Positions 34,568-43,286 of a stretch of DNA of 64,000 nt are shown piece by piece; position 1 is the stretch's first letter; every line of letters begins with the position of its first letter. The position numbers and the translations under genes are program-made. The stretch is from assembly GCA_964384335.1 (NCBI GenBank), contig CAYLKN010000003.1, positions 31,462-95,461 on the forward strand, given 5' to 3'. Under the pieces are notes generated by a model. The model did no database searches. It was not told the origin of the DNA and saw nothing but the letters and a program-made list of their open reading frames with translations. This stretch comes from JAUICS01 sp964384335 (GTDB taxonomy: Bacteria; Pseudomonadota; Alphaproteobacteria; Micavibrionales; Micavibrionaceae).

Positions 34568-37500
34568 CTAAGCCGCTTCTTTTTGCCGGGTGACTGCGAT
34601 TTTAACCGTGTCTTCGCCAAGCCTGTCTTCGACTTTATAATCAGGTGAATCAGGCATAGAAGTCGTCAGTGTCCGTGCAAGCGTTTCGTTTTTAATAAAC
34701 GTGGTGTGTTTGCGAACAGCTTCCGCCGCCTGCCCTGAAACATCGAGGGATAGATCGATCCAGTCGGAAATATCGAAACCGGCATCTTTTCTGGCGTTCT
34801 GGATCAGGCGGATCAGATCCCGGGCAAGGCCTTCCTCCTCGAGTTCCTCATTGAGCGTGACATCAAGTATTACCGCACCCTGTCCTGTGATCTGCTGTGC
34901 CGCAAGGCCTTCGGCGGTGTTCAGTTTCATCGAAAAATCGTCACCCGATAAACTCTCACCCGCAACCGTGAGGGTACCGTCACCATTATCGGTCCACGAA
35001 CCTTCCCGTGCCGCCGCCATGACGGGTTTCATTTTATCCTTAAGGCGTTTGCCGATTTGCGGGTTGATCTTGAGTTCAAGAGTGCCGTATTGCTCCAGCG
35101 CGGTGCTAAGCGTGACTGTCTTGACGTTGATTTCGTCTTTGATCAGATCTTTATAAGGCTCCAGAATTGCTGCATTCTCCGCCGCCACGATGAGTTCGGC
35201 CAGTGGCAGGCGCACGCGAAGATTCTGTGTCTCCCGGATCGACAGCGCGGCAGAACAGATTTCCCGCACACGGTCCATCGCGTGGACCAGATCATTATCC
35301 TGCGTCATGTTCGTAGTGTCGGGCCAGTCGGCCAGGTGAACGCTTTCTTTACCTGTAAGGTTTTTGTAAATGGTTTCTGTCAGGAACGGGAGAAAAGGCG
35401 CGGCCGTCCGGCATAAATTTACAATAACAGTGTAAAGTGTGTTGTAAGCATCAATTTTGTCCCTGTCATGTTCGGACCGCCAGAACCGGTTTCTGCTTCG
35501 CCTGATGTACCAGTTGGTCAGGGCATCCAGAAACTTCCAGATCGCATCACAGGCCTGCGGGATATTGTAGTGATCAAGTTCATGCTGTACCTGCTCCACC
35601 ATCTGCCGGGTTTTGGCAAGAATATACCGGTCGAGCACCGCTGTGGCCTCTGTGATCTCTTCGGCCCTGATACCGTCGGCATTGGCGTAAAGTGTAAAAA
35701 AGCTGCAGGCATTCCATATCGGGTTAAGGATCTGATTCCGTATCTGACCGATCGCCTTACCGTCTTTTGGAATGGCCAGATCACCGCCCATCATAAGTGG
35801 AGTCGATACAAGATACCAGCGCAGTGCGTCGGAGCCGAACGTATTAAAAACATCAATAGGATCGGGATAATTCTGCAGCCGTTTGGACAGTTTCTGGTGA
35901 TTTTCGTCAAGCACCACACCGTGACAGATACAGTTTTCAAAGGGATTTCGGTCAAACAGAGCTGTTCCGAGAACCATGAGCGTGTAAAACCAGCCGCGTG
36001 TCTGCGCAATGTACTCTACTATAAAGTTGCCGGGGAAATGCCCCTCGAACCAGTCCTTGTTTTCGAAGGGATAATGCACTTGCGCAAACGGCATGGACCC
36101 GGATTCGAACCAGCAATCCAGTACGTCCTCAACACGGCGCATGGTCGATTGTCCGGTCGGGTCGTCCGGATTGGGACGGGTCAGGTTATCAATATGCGGT
36201 CTGTGCAGATCATCGATCTTAACACCAAAATCACGCTCGAGTTCCTCAATCGATCCATACACATCTATGCGAGGGTAGTCGGGATTATCGGATTTCCAGA
36301 CCGGTATCGGCGCCCCCCAGAACCGGTTGCGAGCGATGTTCCAGTCCCGCGCGTTTTCAAGCCATTTACCAAAGGATCCGTCCTTGATATGTGACGGGAT
36401 CCAGTTGATATTCCTGTTCAGCTCCACCATCCGGTCTTTGAACTTCGAGACCTCAAGGTACCAGCTGTTGATTGCCTTATAGATAAGTGGCTCGTCAGTG
36501 CGCCAGCAATGCGGATAGTTGTGATCGATCGTATCATGCCGTATAAGGCTGCCGTTTTCTTTAAGTTTTTGGGTAATCGGTTTGTTGGCATCACGCCACA
36601 GCATGCCTTCATAATCCGGTACCTCAGATGTAAATCTGCCGCGATTGTCAATGGGCACACGAACCCCGATTTTGTATGCACTGCATAAGGCCAGGTCGTC
36701 TTCCCCGAAACCGGGGGCCATGTGCACAATGCCGGTTCCGTCCTCCGTAGATACAAAATCGCCCGGCAAAACGTGAAAAGCGTTTGGCTCGTCTTTGAAA
36801 AAAGGGAAAAGCGGTTCGTAATGGCGGCCCGTCAGGTGCTCCCCCCGAATTGTGGCAAGAATTTTCGCCTTGCCTAATTCCTTCTCATAGGCGGCCAGAC
36901 GTTCCTCCGCAAGGATGTAGTTTGCACCGTCTTTATGCAAAACCGTATAAACGATGTCATGACCGACAGCCAGTGCAAGGTTGGAAGGCAGGGTCCACGG
37001 CGTTGTTGTCCATGCAAGAATATAGGTCGGGGTATCCGTTTCCGCCCCGTTTTCCCCAATCCCCTTATCCAGTTTGAAACGCACCGTAACAGAGGGGTCC
37101 TGCCTTGTCCTGTAGGAATTATCGAGCCGGGTTTCAAAGTTGGATAGCGGCGATTCCACGGCCCAGCTATAGGGCACAACACGATAGCCTTCATAGATAA
37201 GACCCTTATCCCATAAGGATTTAAACGCCCACATGACCGATTCCATATAGGTTTTATCAAGCGTTTTGTAATCGTTTTCAAAATCCACCCAGCGTCCCTG
37301 ACGATTAACATAGTACCGCCATTCCTCTGTAAACTGAAAAACAGACTTGCGGCAGGCATCGTTAAATTTTTCCATACCGTAGTCGAGGATTTGCATCCGG
37401 CCGGAGATGCCGAGTTCCTTCTCTGTCTGCAATTCGGCAGGCAGGCCGTGCGTATCCCAGCCAAAGCGGCGTTCAACCTTTTGTCCCCGCATGGTTTTGT

Positions 37501-37759
37501 AGCGTGGAATTATGTCTTTCACGTATCCGGTGACCAGATGCCCGTAATGCGGGAGACCGTTAGCAAAGGGCGGTCCGTCATAAAACACGAATTCATTAGA
37601 TCCGCCGTCGCCCGTTTTTGCTGGGCGGTGGTCGATAGTTTTCTGAAAAATTGCGTTATCTGTCCAGAACCTCAGAATATCCTCTTCCATTTTCGGGAAA
37701 TCCGGGTTTGGTCTGGCTTCAGGATAGATTGTATTTTTTTCTTGATTTTGGTCAGTCAT
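34568..37759 (-). CDS. ileS: Isoleucyl-tRNA synthetase, type 2 (eukaryote-like)
   Basis: A 1063-residue class I synthetase. The HIGH motif is HYGH (71-74) within GPPFANGLPHYGHLVTGYVK, followed by KDIIPRYKTM and RRFGWDTHGLPAE. These are the hallmarks of type 2 enzymes (eukaryotic cytosol, Rickettsia, mupirocin-insensitive bacteria) and not of E. coli-type IleRS. The KMSKS loop reads KLSKR. An editing domain and a long type 2 C-terminal anticodon region replace the zinc-binding tail. Start set at Met 37759 (MTDQNQEKN). Low mupirocin sensitivity is expected from family knowledge. lspA, a common partner, is absent. Confidence 0.95.
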   Translation of the reverse strand: MTDQNQEKNTIYPEARPNPDFPKMEEDILRFWTDNAIFQKTIDHRPAKTGDGGSNEFVFYDGPPFANGLPHYGHLVTGYVKDIIPRYKTMRGQKVERRFGWDTHGLPAELQTEKELGISGRMQILDYGMEKFNDACRKSVFQFTEEWRYYVNRQGRWVDFENDYKTLDKTYMESVMWAFKSLWDKGLIYEGYRVVPYSWAVESPLSNFETRLDNSYRTRQDPSVTVRFKLDKGIGENGAETDTPTYILAWTTTPWTLPSNLALAVGHDIVYTVLHKDGANYILAEERLAAYEKELGKAKILATIRGEHLTGRHYEPLFPFFKDEPNAFHVLPGDFVSTEDGTGIVHMAPGFGEDDLALCSAYKIGVRVPIDNRGRFTSEVPDYEGMLWRDANKPITQKLKENGSLIRHDTIDHNYPHCWRTDEPLIYKAINSWYLEVSKFKDRMVELNRNINWIPSHIKDGSFGKWLENARDWNIARNRFWGAPIPVWKSDNPDYPRIDVYGSIEELERDFGVKIDDLHRPHIDNLTRPNPDDPTGQSTMRRVEDVLDCWFESGSMPFAQVHYPFENKDWFEGHFPGNFIVEYIAQTRGWFYTLMVLGTALFDRNPFENCICHGVVLDENHQKLSKRLQNYPDPIDVFNTFGSDALRWYLVSTPLMMGGDLAIPKDGKAIGQIRNQILNPIWNACSFFTLYANADGIRAEEITEATAVLDRYILAKTRQMVEQVQHELDHYNIPQACDAIWKFLDALTNWYIRRSRNRFWRSEHDRDKIDAYNTLYTVIVNLCRTAAPFLPFLTETIYKNLTGKESVHLADWPDTTNMTQDNDLVHAMDRVREICSAALSIRETQNLRVRLPLAELIVAAENAAILEPYKDLIKDEINVKTVTLSTALEQYGTLELKINPQIGKRLKDKMKPVMAAAREGSWTDNGDGTLTVAGESLSGDDFSMKLNTAEGLAAQQITGQGAVILDVTLNEELEEEGLARDLIRLIQNARKDAGFDISDWIDLSLDVSGQAAEAVRKHTTFIKNETLARTLTTSMPDSPDYKVEDRLGEDTVKIAVTRQKEAA

Positions 37760-37922
37760 AAGACATGAATTATATAACAAAGCCATGTATTGCAAGCGCT
37801 TTCCTGACAATTATCGGCGCGCTTGGATCTTGTGCGGATATCTTGCGACATTTTATATTCATGCCTAATAAGCCTTGCGGATATCGCCCCGGCCGGCATT
37901 GCCATGTTTTTTGATTTAACTT

Positions 37923-38615
37923 TTAATCACATGCGGTGCTGACGCGTTCGTATTCCTCAAGAGTGTCAATCTGCTGCTGGCGTGACAATCGCTCCTGCTG
38001 CATGGCGATAACATAAGGCTTAATGACGGATGTTACCCGGTTTTGCATGGCTTGTTTCATTGCGCTTGTTTTTTTAATGGGCATGGGGCCGACAATGTAT
38101 CCCTTGTCTTTCAGATTTTCACGCAGCGCACCGCCAATAACTTCAAGATATTCGTTAACGATCTCGCGGTCCACCCGGACGTGTTTCAATTCGTGTTCCT
38201 TGATCGCCTCATGCATGCATGTCCCGGGCTGGTGTTCTTTTGCGATATAGACAGTAGGCTTTATGCGCATCAGAACCTCTATCTGCGAATAGCTCAGGCA
38301 AGCCGTCTCATCAGTATAGTTGGCAACATATCCAAGCTGGATCCGGATGGAATCTTCAATCGTTCCTTCACTTAAACCGCCGACCCGGGTTTTGACCTGC
38401 TGGCCGGTATAGGGCGAAATGGTGTCTATATCGAAATGACTTAATGTGTCCGATGATTCACTGTAGATAAAATTGATCCGGTCTGTCTCCGGTGTCATTT
38501 TCAGCCGTGGTGGCTTTTCAGGTATGCACCAGTCAGGAAGCCTGGCATGAGCACCTCCGGGTGAAACCATAAGAAAAAGAAAAGCGGTTAATATAAATTG
38601 ATAAAATATTGCCAT
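37923..38615 (-). CDS. Secreted protein with HExxH motif, putative metallopeptidase
   Basis: A 230-residue protein with a signal peptide (FILTAFLFLMVSPGGAHA, cleavage near residue 24). The motif HELKH at 141-145, preceded by CMHEAIKE and followed by a helix with VDREIVNEYL, resembles a zincin active site, with a third ligand possible in that helix. Cysteines at about 30, 106, 133 and the C terminus could form disulfides. The C-terminal part is helical and Gln/Arg-rich. Protease activity is not proven by the motif alone. A CtrA-type site lies 18 bases upstream of the start. Confidence 0.6.
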   Translation of the reverse strand: MAIFYQFILTAFLFLMVSPGGAHARLPDWCIPEKPPRLKMTPETDRINFIYSESSDTLSHFDIDTISPYTGQQVKTRVGGLSEGTIEDSIRIQLGYVANYTDETACLSYSQIEVLMRIKPTVYIAKEHQPGTCMHEAIKEHELKHVRVDREIVNEYLEVIGGALRENLKDKGYIVGPMPIKKTSAMKQAMQNRVTSVIKPYVIAMQQERLSRQQQIDTLEEYERVSTACD

Positions 38616-38633
38616 AATGAAATTATATCACAG

Positions 38634-38648
38634 TTAACAGCAAATTAA
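38634..38648. promoter_or_regulatory. Perfect CtrA-type site TTAA-N7-TTAA
   Basis: TTAACAGCAAATTAA matches the full CtrA consensus. It lies between the divergent HExxH-protein gene and yggT, near the start of the former, where CtrA could act on either. Confidence 0.5.
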
Positions 38649-38769
38649 CATTTTAAGTCTTTGCACTTTCAGGCTCTTATCTCTTTAAATCATTGTCATT
38701 ATAATATATGCGATACAGATATGGACTTTTAGAAATCATCTAAAAAAAACAGGCAAGGAAAGATTGAAT

Positions 38770-39048
38770 ATGCGTATTTTTGGAGAATTGCTGGCCCTTG
38801 GCATTGATATTTATATAACCATTATCATCATTCATGTTATTTTGCACTGGCTGATGGCTTTTGAAGTCATCAATCCAAGGAACCAGCAGGCCGGGAATCT
38901 GATGCGGCTTATGGGGCGGATCACCGATCCGGTCATGAAAAGAGTGCAGCGCTATGTACCGCCGATAGGCGGGATTGATTTAACACCTCTGGTTGTTATC
39001 ATACTTGCACAGCTGTTAAAGCAGCTTATTTACTACATCTTTTTTTAA
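38770..39048 (+). CDS. YggT-family inner-membrane protein
   Basis: A 92-residue protein (94 if the TTG at 38764 is used). Two hydrophobic helices (ALGIDIYITIIIIHVILHWLM and LTPLVVIILAQLLKQLIYYIFF) flank a basic loop with the YggT motif GRITDPVMKRVQRYVPPIGGIDL. The family is implicated in osmotic stress tolerance or division-site membrane organisation; the function is unsettled. AAGGAAAG precedes the ATG by about 9 bases. Confidence 0.9.
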   Translation: MRIFGELLALGIDIYITIIIIHVILHWLMAFEVINPRNQQAGNLMRLMGRITDPVMKRVQRYVPPIGGIDLTPLVVIILAQLLKQLIYYIFF

Positions 39049-39082
39049 CTGGCCGGTCCGGGCGGAACATGGAATGTAAACT

Positions 39083-39943
39083 ATGACCCAAAAAAATATC
39101 AGTAAGATAATTGATGGCAAAAAAATTGCCACTGACCTTAAAAAATCCATTAAAAAAAGAGTGGAGGGCATGTCCTTTAAACCAGGACTTGCAGTCATAC
39201 TTGTTGGTCAGGATGCCGCCAGCCAGGTTTATGTCAGGAATAAAATAAAAGCCTGTCATGAGGTCGGGATAGAAAGTTACGAATACAAACTCCCCGACAC
39301 CGTATCTCAGGATGAGGTTACGAAACTGATAAAGGATCTGAGTTTGCGATCGGATGTGCATGGTATACTGCTCCAGTTGCCCCTGCCGGAGCATATCAGG
39401 GCCGAAAGCTGCATTATGGCCATGGATCCCCGAAAAGATGTTGATGGACTTCATCCAGTGAATATCGGTAAACTTGTGGCCGGTCAGGATACGATTGTAC
39501 CGTGCACGCCCCAGGGCTCCCTTATATTGCTCAAAACCGTACTTGACGATATGAGAGGGCTGAACGCCGTTGTTATAGGGCGGTCCCTCCTCTTTGGAAA
39601 ACCTATGGCGCAGTTGCTTTTGCAGGAAAACTGCACCGTCACGCAATGTCATTCGCGGACCCGGGACATTGAAAATTTCTGCCGCGGCGCTGATATACTT
39701 GTTGCCGCCGTCGGCAAGGCGGAAATGGTTAAAGGCGACTGGATCAAAAAAAATGCAGTTGTGATTGATGTAGGCATAAACCGGATCGAGGATGCATCGG
39801 GCAAACAAGAACTTGTGGGCGATGTTGCTTTCGATGAGGCTGCAAATATTGCATCCGCGATTACCCCTGTTCCAGGCGGTGTCGGGCCGATGACTATTGC
39901 CTGCCTGCTTGCCAATACCGTTAAAGCCGCCGCCGTATCCTGA
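39083..39943 (+). CDS. folD: Bifunctional methylenetetrahydrofolate dehydrogenase / cyclohydrolase
   Basis: A 286-residue NADP enzyme of one-carbon metabolism. The catalytic Tyr/Lys motif is VYVRNKIKACHEVGI, with GILLQLPLPEHI, DVDGLHPVN, VIGRSLLFGKPMAQLLL and PVPGGVGPMTIACLL complete. It follows yggT by 34 bases, a neighbour pair seen in many alphaproteobacteria. A 47-bp palindromic element lies 35 bases after the stop. Confidence 0.97.
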   Translation: MTQKNISKIIDGKKIATDLKKSIKKRVEGMSFKPGLAVILVGQDAASQVYVRNKIKACHEVGIESYEYKLPDTVSQDEVTKLIKDLSLRSDVHGILLQLPLPEHIRAESCIMAMDPRKDVDGLHPVNIGKLVAGQDTIVPCTPQGSLILLKTVLDDMRGLNAVVIGRSLLFGKPMAQLLLQENCTVTQCHSRTRDIENFCRGADILVAAVGKAEMVKGDWIKKNAVVIDVGINRIEDASGKQELVGDVAFDEAANIASAITPVPGGVGPMTIACLLANTVKAAAVS

Positions 39944-39978
39944 GCAGACTTTCGAGTTCGAGTTTATGCGCCTTGAGT

Positions 39979-40025
39979 AAATCGCGATCAAAAAGAGTCG
40001 CTTTGCGATTTTTAATCGCGTGAAT
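39979..40025 (+). repeat. 47-bp palindromic intergenic element, copy 2 (behind folD)
   Basis: It starts AAATCGCGATCAAAAAG and ends AATCGCGTGAAT on the plus strand, in the folD sense, between convergent folD and fliP. It differs from copy 1 at about four positions; some changes weaken the outer stem while the central stem stays. Its orientation relative to the upstream gene is the same as in copy 1. Confidence 0.85.
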
Positions 40026-40030
40026 CTTCC

Positions 40031-40828
40031 CTAGTTCGGCGTTTCCTGAGGTACAGGACCGATGGGACTGGAATCCGCAAAACTTTCGACAAGACTTCCC
40101 GTAATCAGGAACCAGCCGTCTATCAGAACAAAAAAGATAATTTTAAAGGGCAAAGATATGATGATGGGCGGAAGCATCATCATACCCATCGACATGAGAA
40201 CGGATGCCGTCACGATATCGATGATCAGAAAAGGAAGAAAAAGCAGGAACCCAATTTCAAAAGCCCGGCGCAATTCGGAAATCATAAAAGCCGGTATCAG
40301 AACGTGTATCGGGGTTGCAAGAGGCTCTTCATATGGGCCGGAATCATCCATATCCGCAAACAGAATAAGATCTTTTTCCCGCGTATGTTTCAACATAAAG
40401 ATCTTGAACGGTTCGACCGTCCTTTCAAAAGCCGTTATTTCATCTATCTCTTCCCTGACAAGTGGCTGGATTCCCTCGTTATAGGATTTTTCAAGCGTCG
40501 GGCTCATAATAAAGAACGTTAAAAAAAGAGCCAGGGAGACAAGGACGGTATTGGGCGGTGACTGCTGTACGCCGATAGCGGTCCGGAGAAGGGAAAGAAC
40601 AATCACAATACGCGTGAAACTGGTCATCATCATCAGAATGCCGGGCGCAAGACTGATTATCGTCAAAATCATCACGAGCTGAACAATACGGCCTGTAACC
40701 GTTCCGCTTTCCTCAGTCCCCATATCCAGCGTAAAGCTCTGAGCGTCGGCTGTTTCCGGGAGCGCTGCAATCAAGGCAAGGATCAGGGGAAATAAGAAAA
40801 AACGCATCCTTTTAATGAGCCTTTTCAT
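40031..40828 (-). CDS. fliP: Flagellar type III export protein FliP
   Basis: A 265-residue component of the FliPQR export gate. It has a cleavable signal sequence (FFLFPLILALIAALPETADA) and the FliP signatures MMTSFTRIVIVLSLLRTAIG, FLTFFIMSPTL and the C-terminal SVLMSMGMMMLPPIIISLPFK. Four membrane helices are expected. Its start overlaps the fliO end by 17 bases. Confidence 0.97.
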   Translation of the reverse strand: MKRLIKRMRFFLFPLILALIAALPETADAQSFTLDMGTEESGTVTGRIVQLVMILTIISLAPGILMMMTSFTRIVIVLSLLRTAIGVQQSPPNTVLVSLALFLTFFIMSPTLEKSYNEGIQPLVREEIDEITAFERTVEPFKIFMLKHTREKDLILFADMDDSGPYEEPLATPIHVLIPAFMISELRRAFEIGFLLFLPFLIIDIVTASVLMSMGMMMLPPIIISLPFKIIFFVLIDGWFLITGSLVESFADSSPIGPVPQETPN

Positions 40829-41162
40829 AATCTGTAGGGATTTCAGCCAGATCAGGTGTGGCCATCATTTTTCTTTCTGCCGCACAGTCCCGGCTTTCCA
40901 GAACGCTGTGCGCATTTTGCCCGATAACTACGACATGTTCACGGGAATCGCATCGTAAAATCACGGCCGTATTGTTCCGGTCTATGGTATGGCGTTCAAT
41001 CACCTGAAGACGGCGCCGGGGAAATTTCTGGGCTATTATCCTGTTAAAACGGTTTGGCGCATCAAGATAACGCATGACGAATGCCAGCAATGCCATTAAA
41101 GAGAGGACAAATACAAGAGAGAAAAAAAGCTTTACAATATCAACCCATTCTATGGAGGTCAT
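40812..41162 (-). CDS. fliO: Flagellar protein FliO
   Basis: A 116-residue protein with one N-terminal transmembrane helix (LFFSLVFVLSLMALLAFVMRYL) and the cytoplasmic FliO domain (RRLQVIERHTIDRNNTAVIL, VVVIGQNAHSVL). FliO acts as a chaperone for FliP ring assembly. It is directly upstream of fliP, as expected, and 2 bases after the preceding coiled-coil gene. Confidence 0.93.
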   Translation of the reverse strand: MTSIEWVDIVKLFFSLVFVLSLMALLAFVMRYLDAPNRFNRIIAQKFPRRRLQVIERHTIDRNNTAVILRCDSREHVVVIGQNAHSVLESRDCAAERKMMATPDLAEIPTDYEKAH

Positions 41163-41164
41163 TT

Positions 41165-41497
41165 TCAGTTTTCCGGCATATCTGACTGGTCGATCCTAAT
41201 TTCCTTAGCCCCTTTTTCCTCATCGGCCTTTTTCTGAATCTCCTGCTGAAGATCATTCAGGGAATTCATCAGGCCGTCAAGATTGCTGACCATTTCGTTA
41301 AGAGGCTCCTCAAACTCCGAAACATCATACTGGGGCAGGTTCTGAATCTCGTCGCAAATCGCACGGGCTTCTGTATCAAGCCCGGAAACATCGACAAGCT
41401 GACCCTCTTGCGCCTTTCTTTTGCTTTCCAGAATAAAATCATTTAGCTTTTTAATCCGTTCGTAAATCTTGTCTGATCCGGCATCAAAATCTATCAT
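41165..41497 (-). CDS. Small coiled-coil hypothetical protein of the flagellar operon
   Basis: A 110-residue acidic, almost wholly helical protein with heptad-like stretches (KIYERIKKLNDFILESKRKA and EMVSNLDGLMNSLNDLQQEI). No signal peptide or known domain was recognised. Its position just before fliO-fliP suggests a flagellar accessory or chaperone-like role, which is inference from context only. Confidence 0.7.
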   Translation of the reverse strand: MIDFDAGSDKIYERIKKLNDFILESKRKAQEGQLVDVSGLDTEARAICDEIQNLPQYDVSEFEEPLNEMVSNLDGLMNSLNDLQQEIQKKADEEKGAKEIRIDQSDMPEN

Positions 41498-41615
41498 TAC
41501 GCACCTTTTTTCGAAATATCATATTTTGCAAACAGACTTTATGCTAAAAGGTTGTTTGTTTTTTGCCAAGTCTTCTTTTGGCCAATATTCGAAGAACGCA
41601 GAAAGCAGGGGATTT

Positions 41616-42050
41616 CTAAAGATCGCTTTCGGATTTGTCCGGGTTTAATACGGCGTTAAACGGATCTGAATGGCCGTTTGCCCGGTAAACATAGGAAAGG
41701 ATTTCGGCTATGGCAAGAAAAGCTTCCGACGGGATGGGGCTGTCGATCTCTATCCGGGCGAGGATTTCAGCCAGACTTGCGTCTTCCCTTACCTTGATCC
41801 CGTGTTTAAACGCAAGTTCCAGAATCTGCTCGGCAAGTTTTTCCCTTCCTGCTGCCACAACGCGTGGCAATTCCCCCTGATCGGAACCGTCCTTGATCGC
41901 AACGGCTGTATGTTCCCTGATCTTTTTCTTTATATTCAGGGGTATAAGCGGATCTTCCGACTGACTGTCATAGAGCTTCCCGCCTTTTTTGTTTCGGTCT
42001 TCTGTTATGGCATGCCTCCTGCAAGTAAGAACTGAGAAAAAATGTAACAT
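41616..42050 (-). CDS. FlhB C-terminal-domain-like protein (EscU/YscU/HrcU family, stand-alone)
   Basis: A protein of 130-144 residues equal to the cytoplasmic switch domain of FlhB without the membrane part: AVAIKDGSDQGELPRVVAAG, LAEQILELAFKHGIKVRED and IPSEAFLAIAEILSYVYRANG. The NPTH autocleavage motif is absent. The start is uncertain. ATG 42050 has no ribosome-binding site; a perfect AGGAGG (42015-42020) lies 6 bases before an in-frame ATA at 42008 that would give a product beginning (M)TEDRNKK. It is divergent from flgB. Such small FlhB-like proteins occur in flagellar loci of many bacteria. Confidence 0.85.
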   Translation of the reverse strand: MLHFFSVLTCRRHAITEDRNKKGGKLYDSQSEDPLIPLNIKKKIREHTAVAIKDGSDQGELPRVVAAGREKLAEQILELAFKHGIKVREDASLAEILARIEIDSPIPSEAFLAIAEILSYVYRANGHSDPFNAVLNPDKSESDL

Positions 42051-42073
42051 ATTTAAAGGGTGAATACAGAGAA

Positions 42074-42490
42074 ATGACCGGTGATCTGGCAATAATGAAG
42101 GCGATTAATGCAAAGATGAAATATCTTTCGCATCGGCAGTCCCTTCTGTCCCAGAATATTGCAAACGCTGATACGCCGCGGTACGAGCCTAAAGATCTGA
42201 CCGAGGTCGATTTCTCCCGCGGGTTGAAAAAGATTATCGAGCCGCCACGAAATTCAGTTCATCTGGCCAGTACGGCACATGGCCATATTCCAAGTCCTGA
42301 TGGATTACAGACACCGGATGCGGACGAACAGGACGAGACTTATGACGTAACGATTTCAGGAAATTCTGTTGTTCTTGAAGAGCAAATGGTCAAAGCAGGC
42401 AGAACACGTATGGATTTCATGTTAATGACCAGCCTTTACAGAAAACAGGGATCAATGATCAGAACGGCACTTGGACGTTCCGGCGGATAA
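42074..42490 (+). CDS. flgB: Flagellar basal-body rod protein FlgB
   Basis: A 138-residue proximal rod protein. It has the rod N-terminal motif LSHRQSLLSQNIANADTPRY and a C-terminal helix (LMTSLYRKQGSMIRTALG). First gene of flgB-flgC-fliE. It is exported by the flagellar type III apparatus and so lacks a signal peptide. Confidence 0.96.
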   Translation: MTGDLAIMKAINAKMKYLSHRQSLLSQNIANADTPRYEPKDLTEVDFSRGLKKIIEPPRNSVHLASTAHGHIPSPDGLQTPDADEQDETYDVTISGNSVVLEEQMVKAGRTRMDFMLMTSLYRKQGSMIRTALGRSGG

Positions 42491-42502
42491 CAGGAGACAA
42501 AA

Positions 42503-42913
42503 ATGGATATGTTAAGCGCAATGACGATTTCGGTTCACGGGATGAAAGTCCAGGGTGACCGGATTAATCTGATAGCACAGAATATCGCAAATGCAGGGTC
42601 TTTGCCCACGAATCCGAATGACCAGCCGTACAGGCGTCAGGTCATTTTCTTTGAAAATGATTTTGACCGCGAACTCGGACTGGAAGTGGTAAAAGTTGAT
42701 AAGATCGATTTGGACGATTCTCCTTTCGGTCAGAGATATGAACCGGGTCATCCCGCTGCAAATGCAAACGGGTATGTTCAGACACCGAACGTCAAAACAC
42801 TGATTGAAATGCAGGACATGAAGGAAGCGCGCCGTTCCTATGAGGCCAATCTCGGAATGATAACGCAGGCGACGCAGATGTATTCGAGAACTGTGGACTT
42901 GCTGAGCGGATGA
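42503..42913 (+). CDS. flgC: Flagellar basal-body rod protein FlgC
   Basis: A 136-residue rod protein with HGMKVQGDRINLIAQNIANAG near the N terminus, the NGYVQTPNVKTLIEMQDM segment and the C-terminal SYEANLGMITQATQMYSRTVDLL. It lies 12 bases after flgB with AGGAG upstream of the ATG. Confidence 0.97.
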   Translation: MDMLSAMTISVHGMKVQGDRINLIAQNIANAGSLPTNPNDQPYRRQVIFFENDFDRELGLEVVKVDKIDLDDSPFGQRYEPGHPAANANGYVQTPNVKTLIEMQDMKEARRSYEANLGMITQATQMYSRTVDLLSG

Positions 42914-42957
42914 TACTTAAAGTATAATGAGTATATAAAGAAAGACGTTTTAAGATT

Positions 42958-43269
42958 ATGATTAACTACGCGATTAATCCTTCCCAGGCCGCCAATATTT
43001 ACCAGCAAAACTCAAATTTTGCACAAAGGCCGGGTGTTCCCGGAAATCAGGATGAAAGTTTTGCCCAGGTCCTTAAAGGTCAGACGGAAAAAGTCATTGA
43101 TACCCTTCGGGCCGGGGAGCAGGCGACGGCAAAAGGAATTACGGGAGAGGCGAATATTGTTGATGTTGTGCAGGCGGTTAATAAGGCGGATATGACGTTA
43201 CAGACTGTAATTTCATTCCGCGACCGGATTATTCAGGCCTATCAGGACATCATAAGCATGCCGATCTAG
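42958..43269 (+). CDS. fliE: Flagellar hook-basal body complex protein FliE
   Basis: A 103-residue protein linking MS ring and rod. The C-terminal helix region ANIVDVVQAVNKADMTLQTVI and SFRDRIIQAYQDIISMPI is diagnostic. It completes the flgBC-fliE unit. Confidence 0.95.
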   Translation: MINYAINPSQAANIYQQNSNFAQRPGVPGNQDESFAQVLKGQTEKVIDTLRAGEQATAKGITGEANIVDVVQAVNKADMTLQTVISFRDRIIQAYQDIISMPI

Positions 43270-43286
43270 AGTGTGTTGATACTGCA

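Noticed and set aside
35468..36394. Long plus-strand frame inside ileS
   Set aside because: Antisense shadow of the synthetase; composition and lack of a ribosome-binding site argue against coding.
39026..39991. Long minus-strand frame covering folD
   Set aside because: Shadow of folD, whose motifs are complete.
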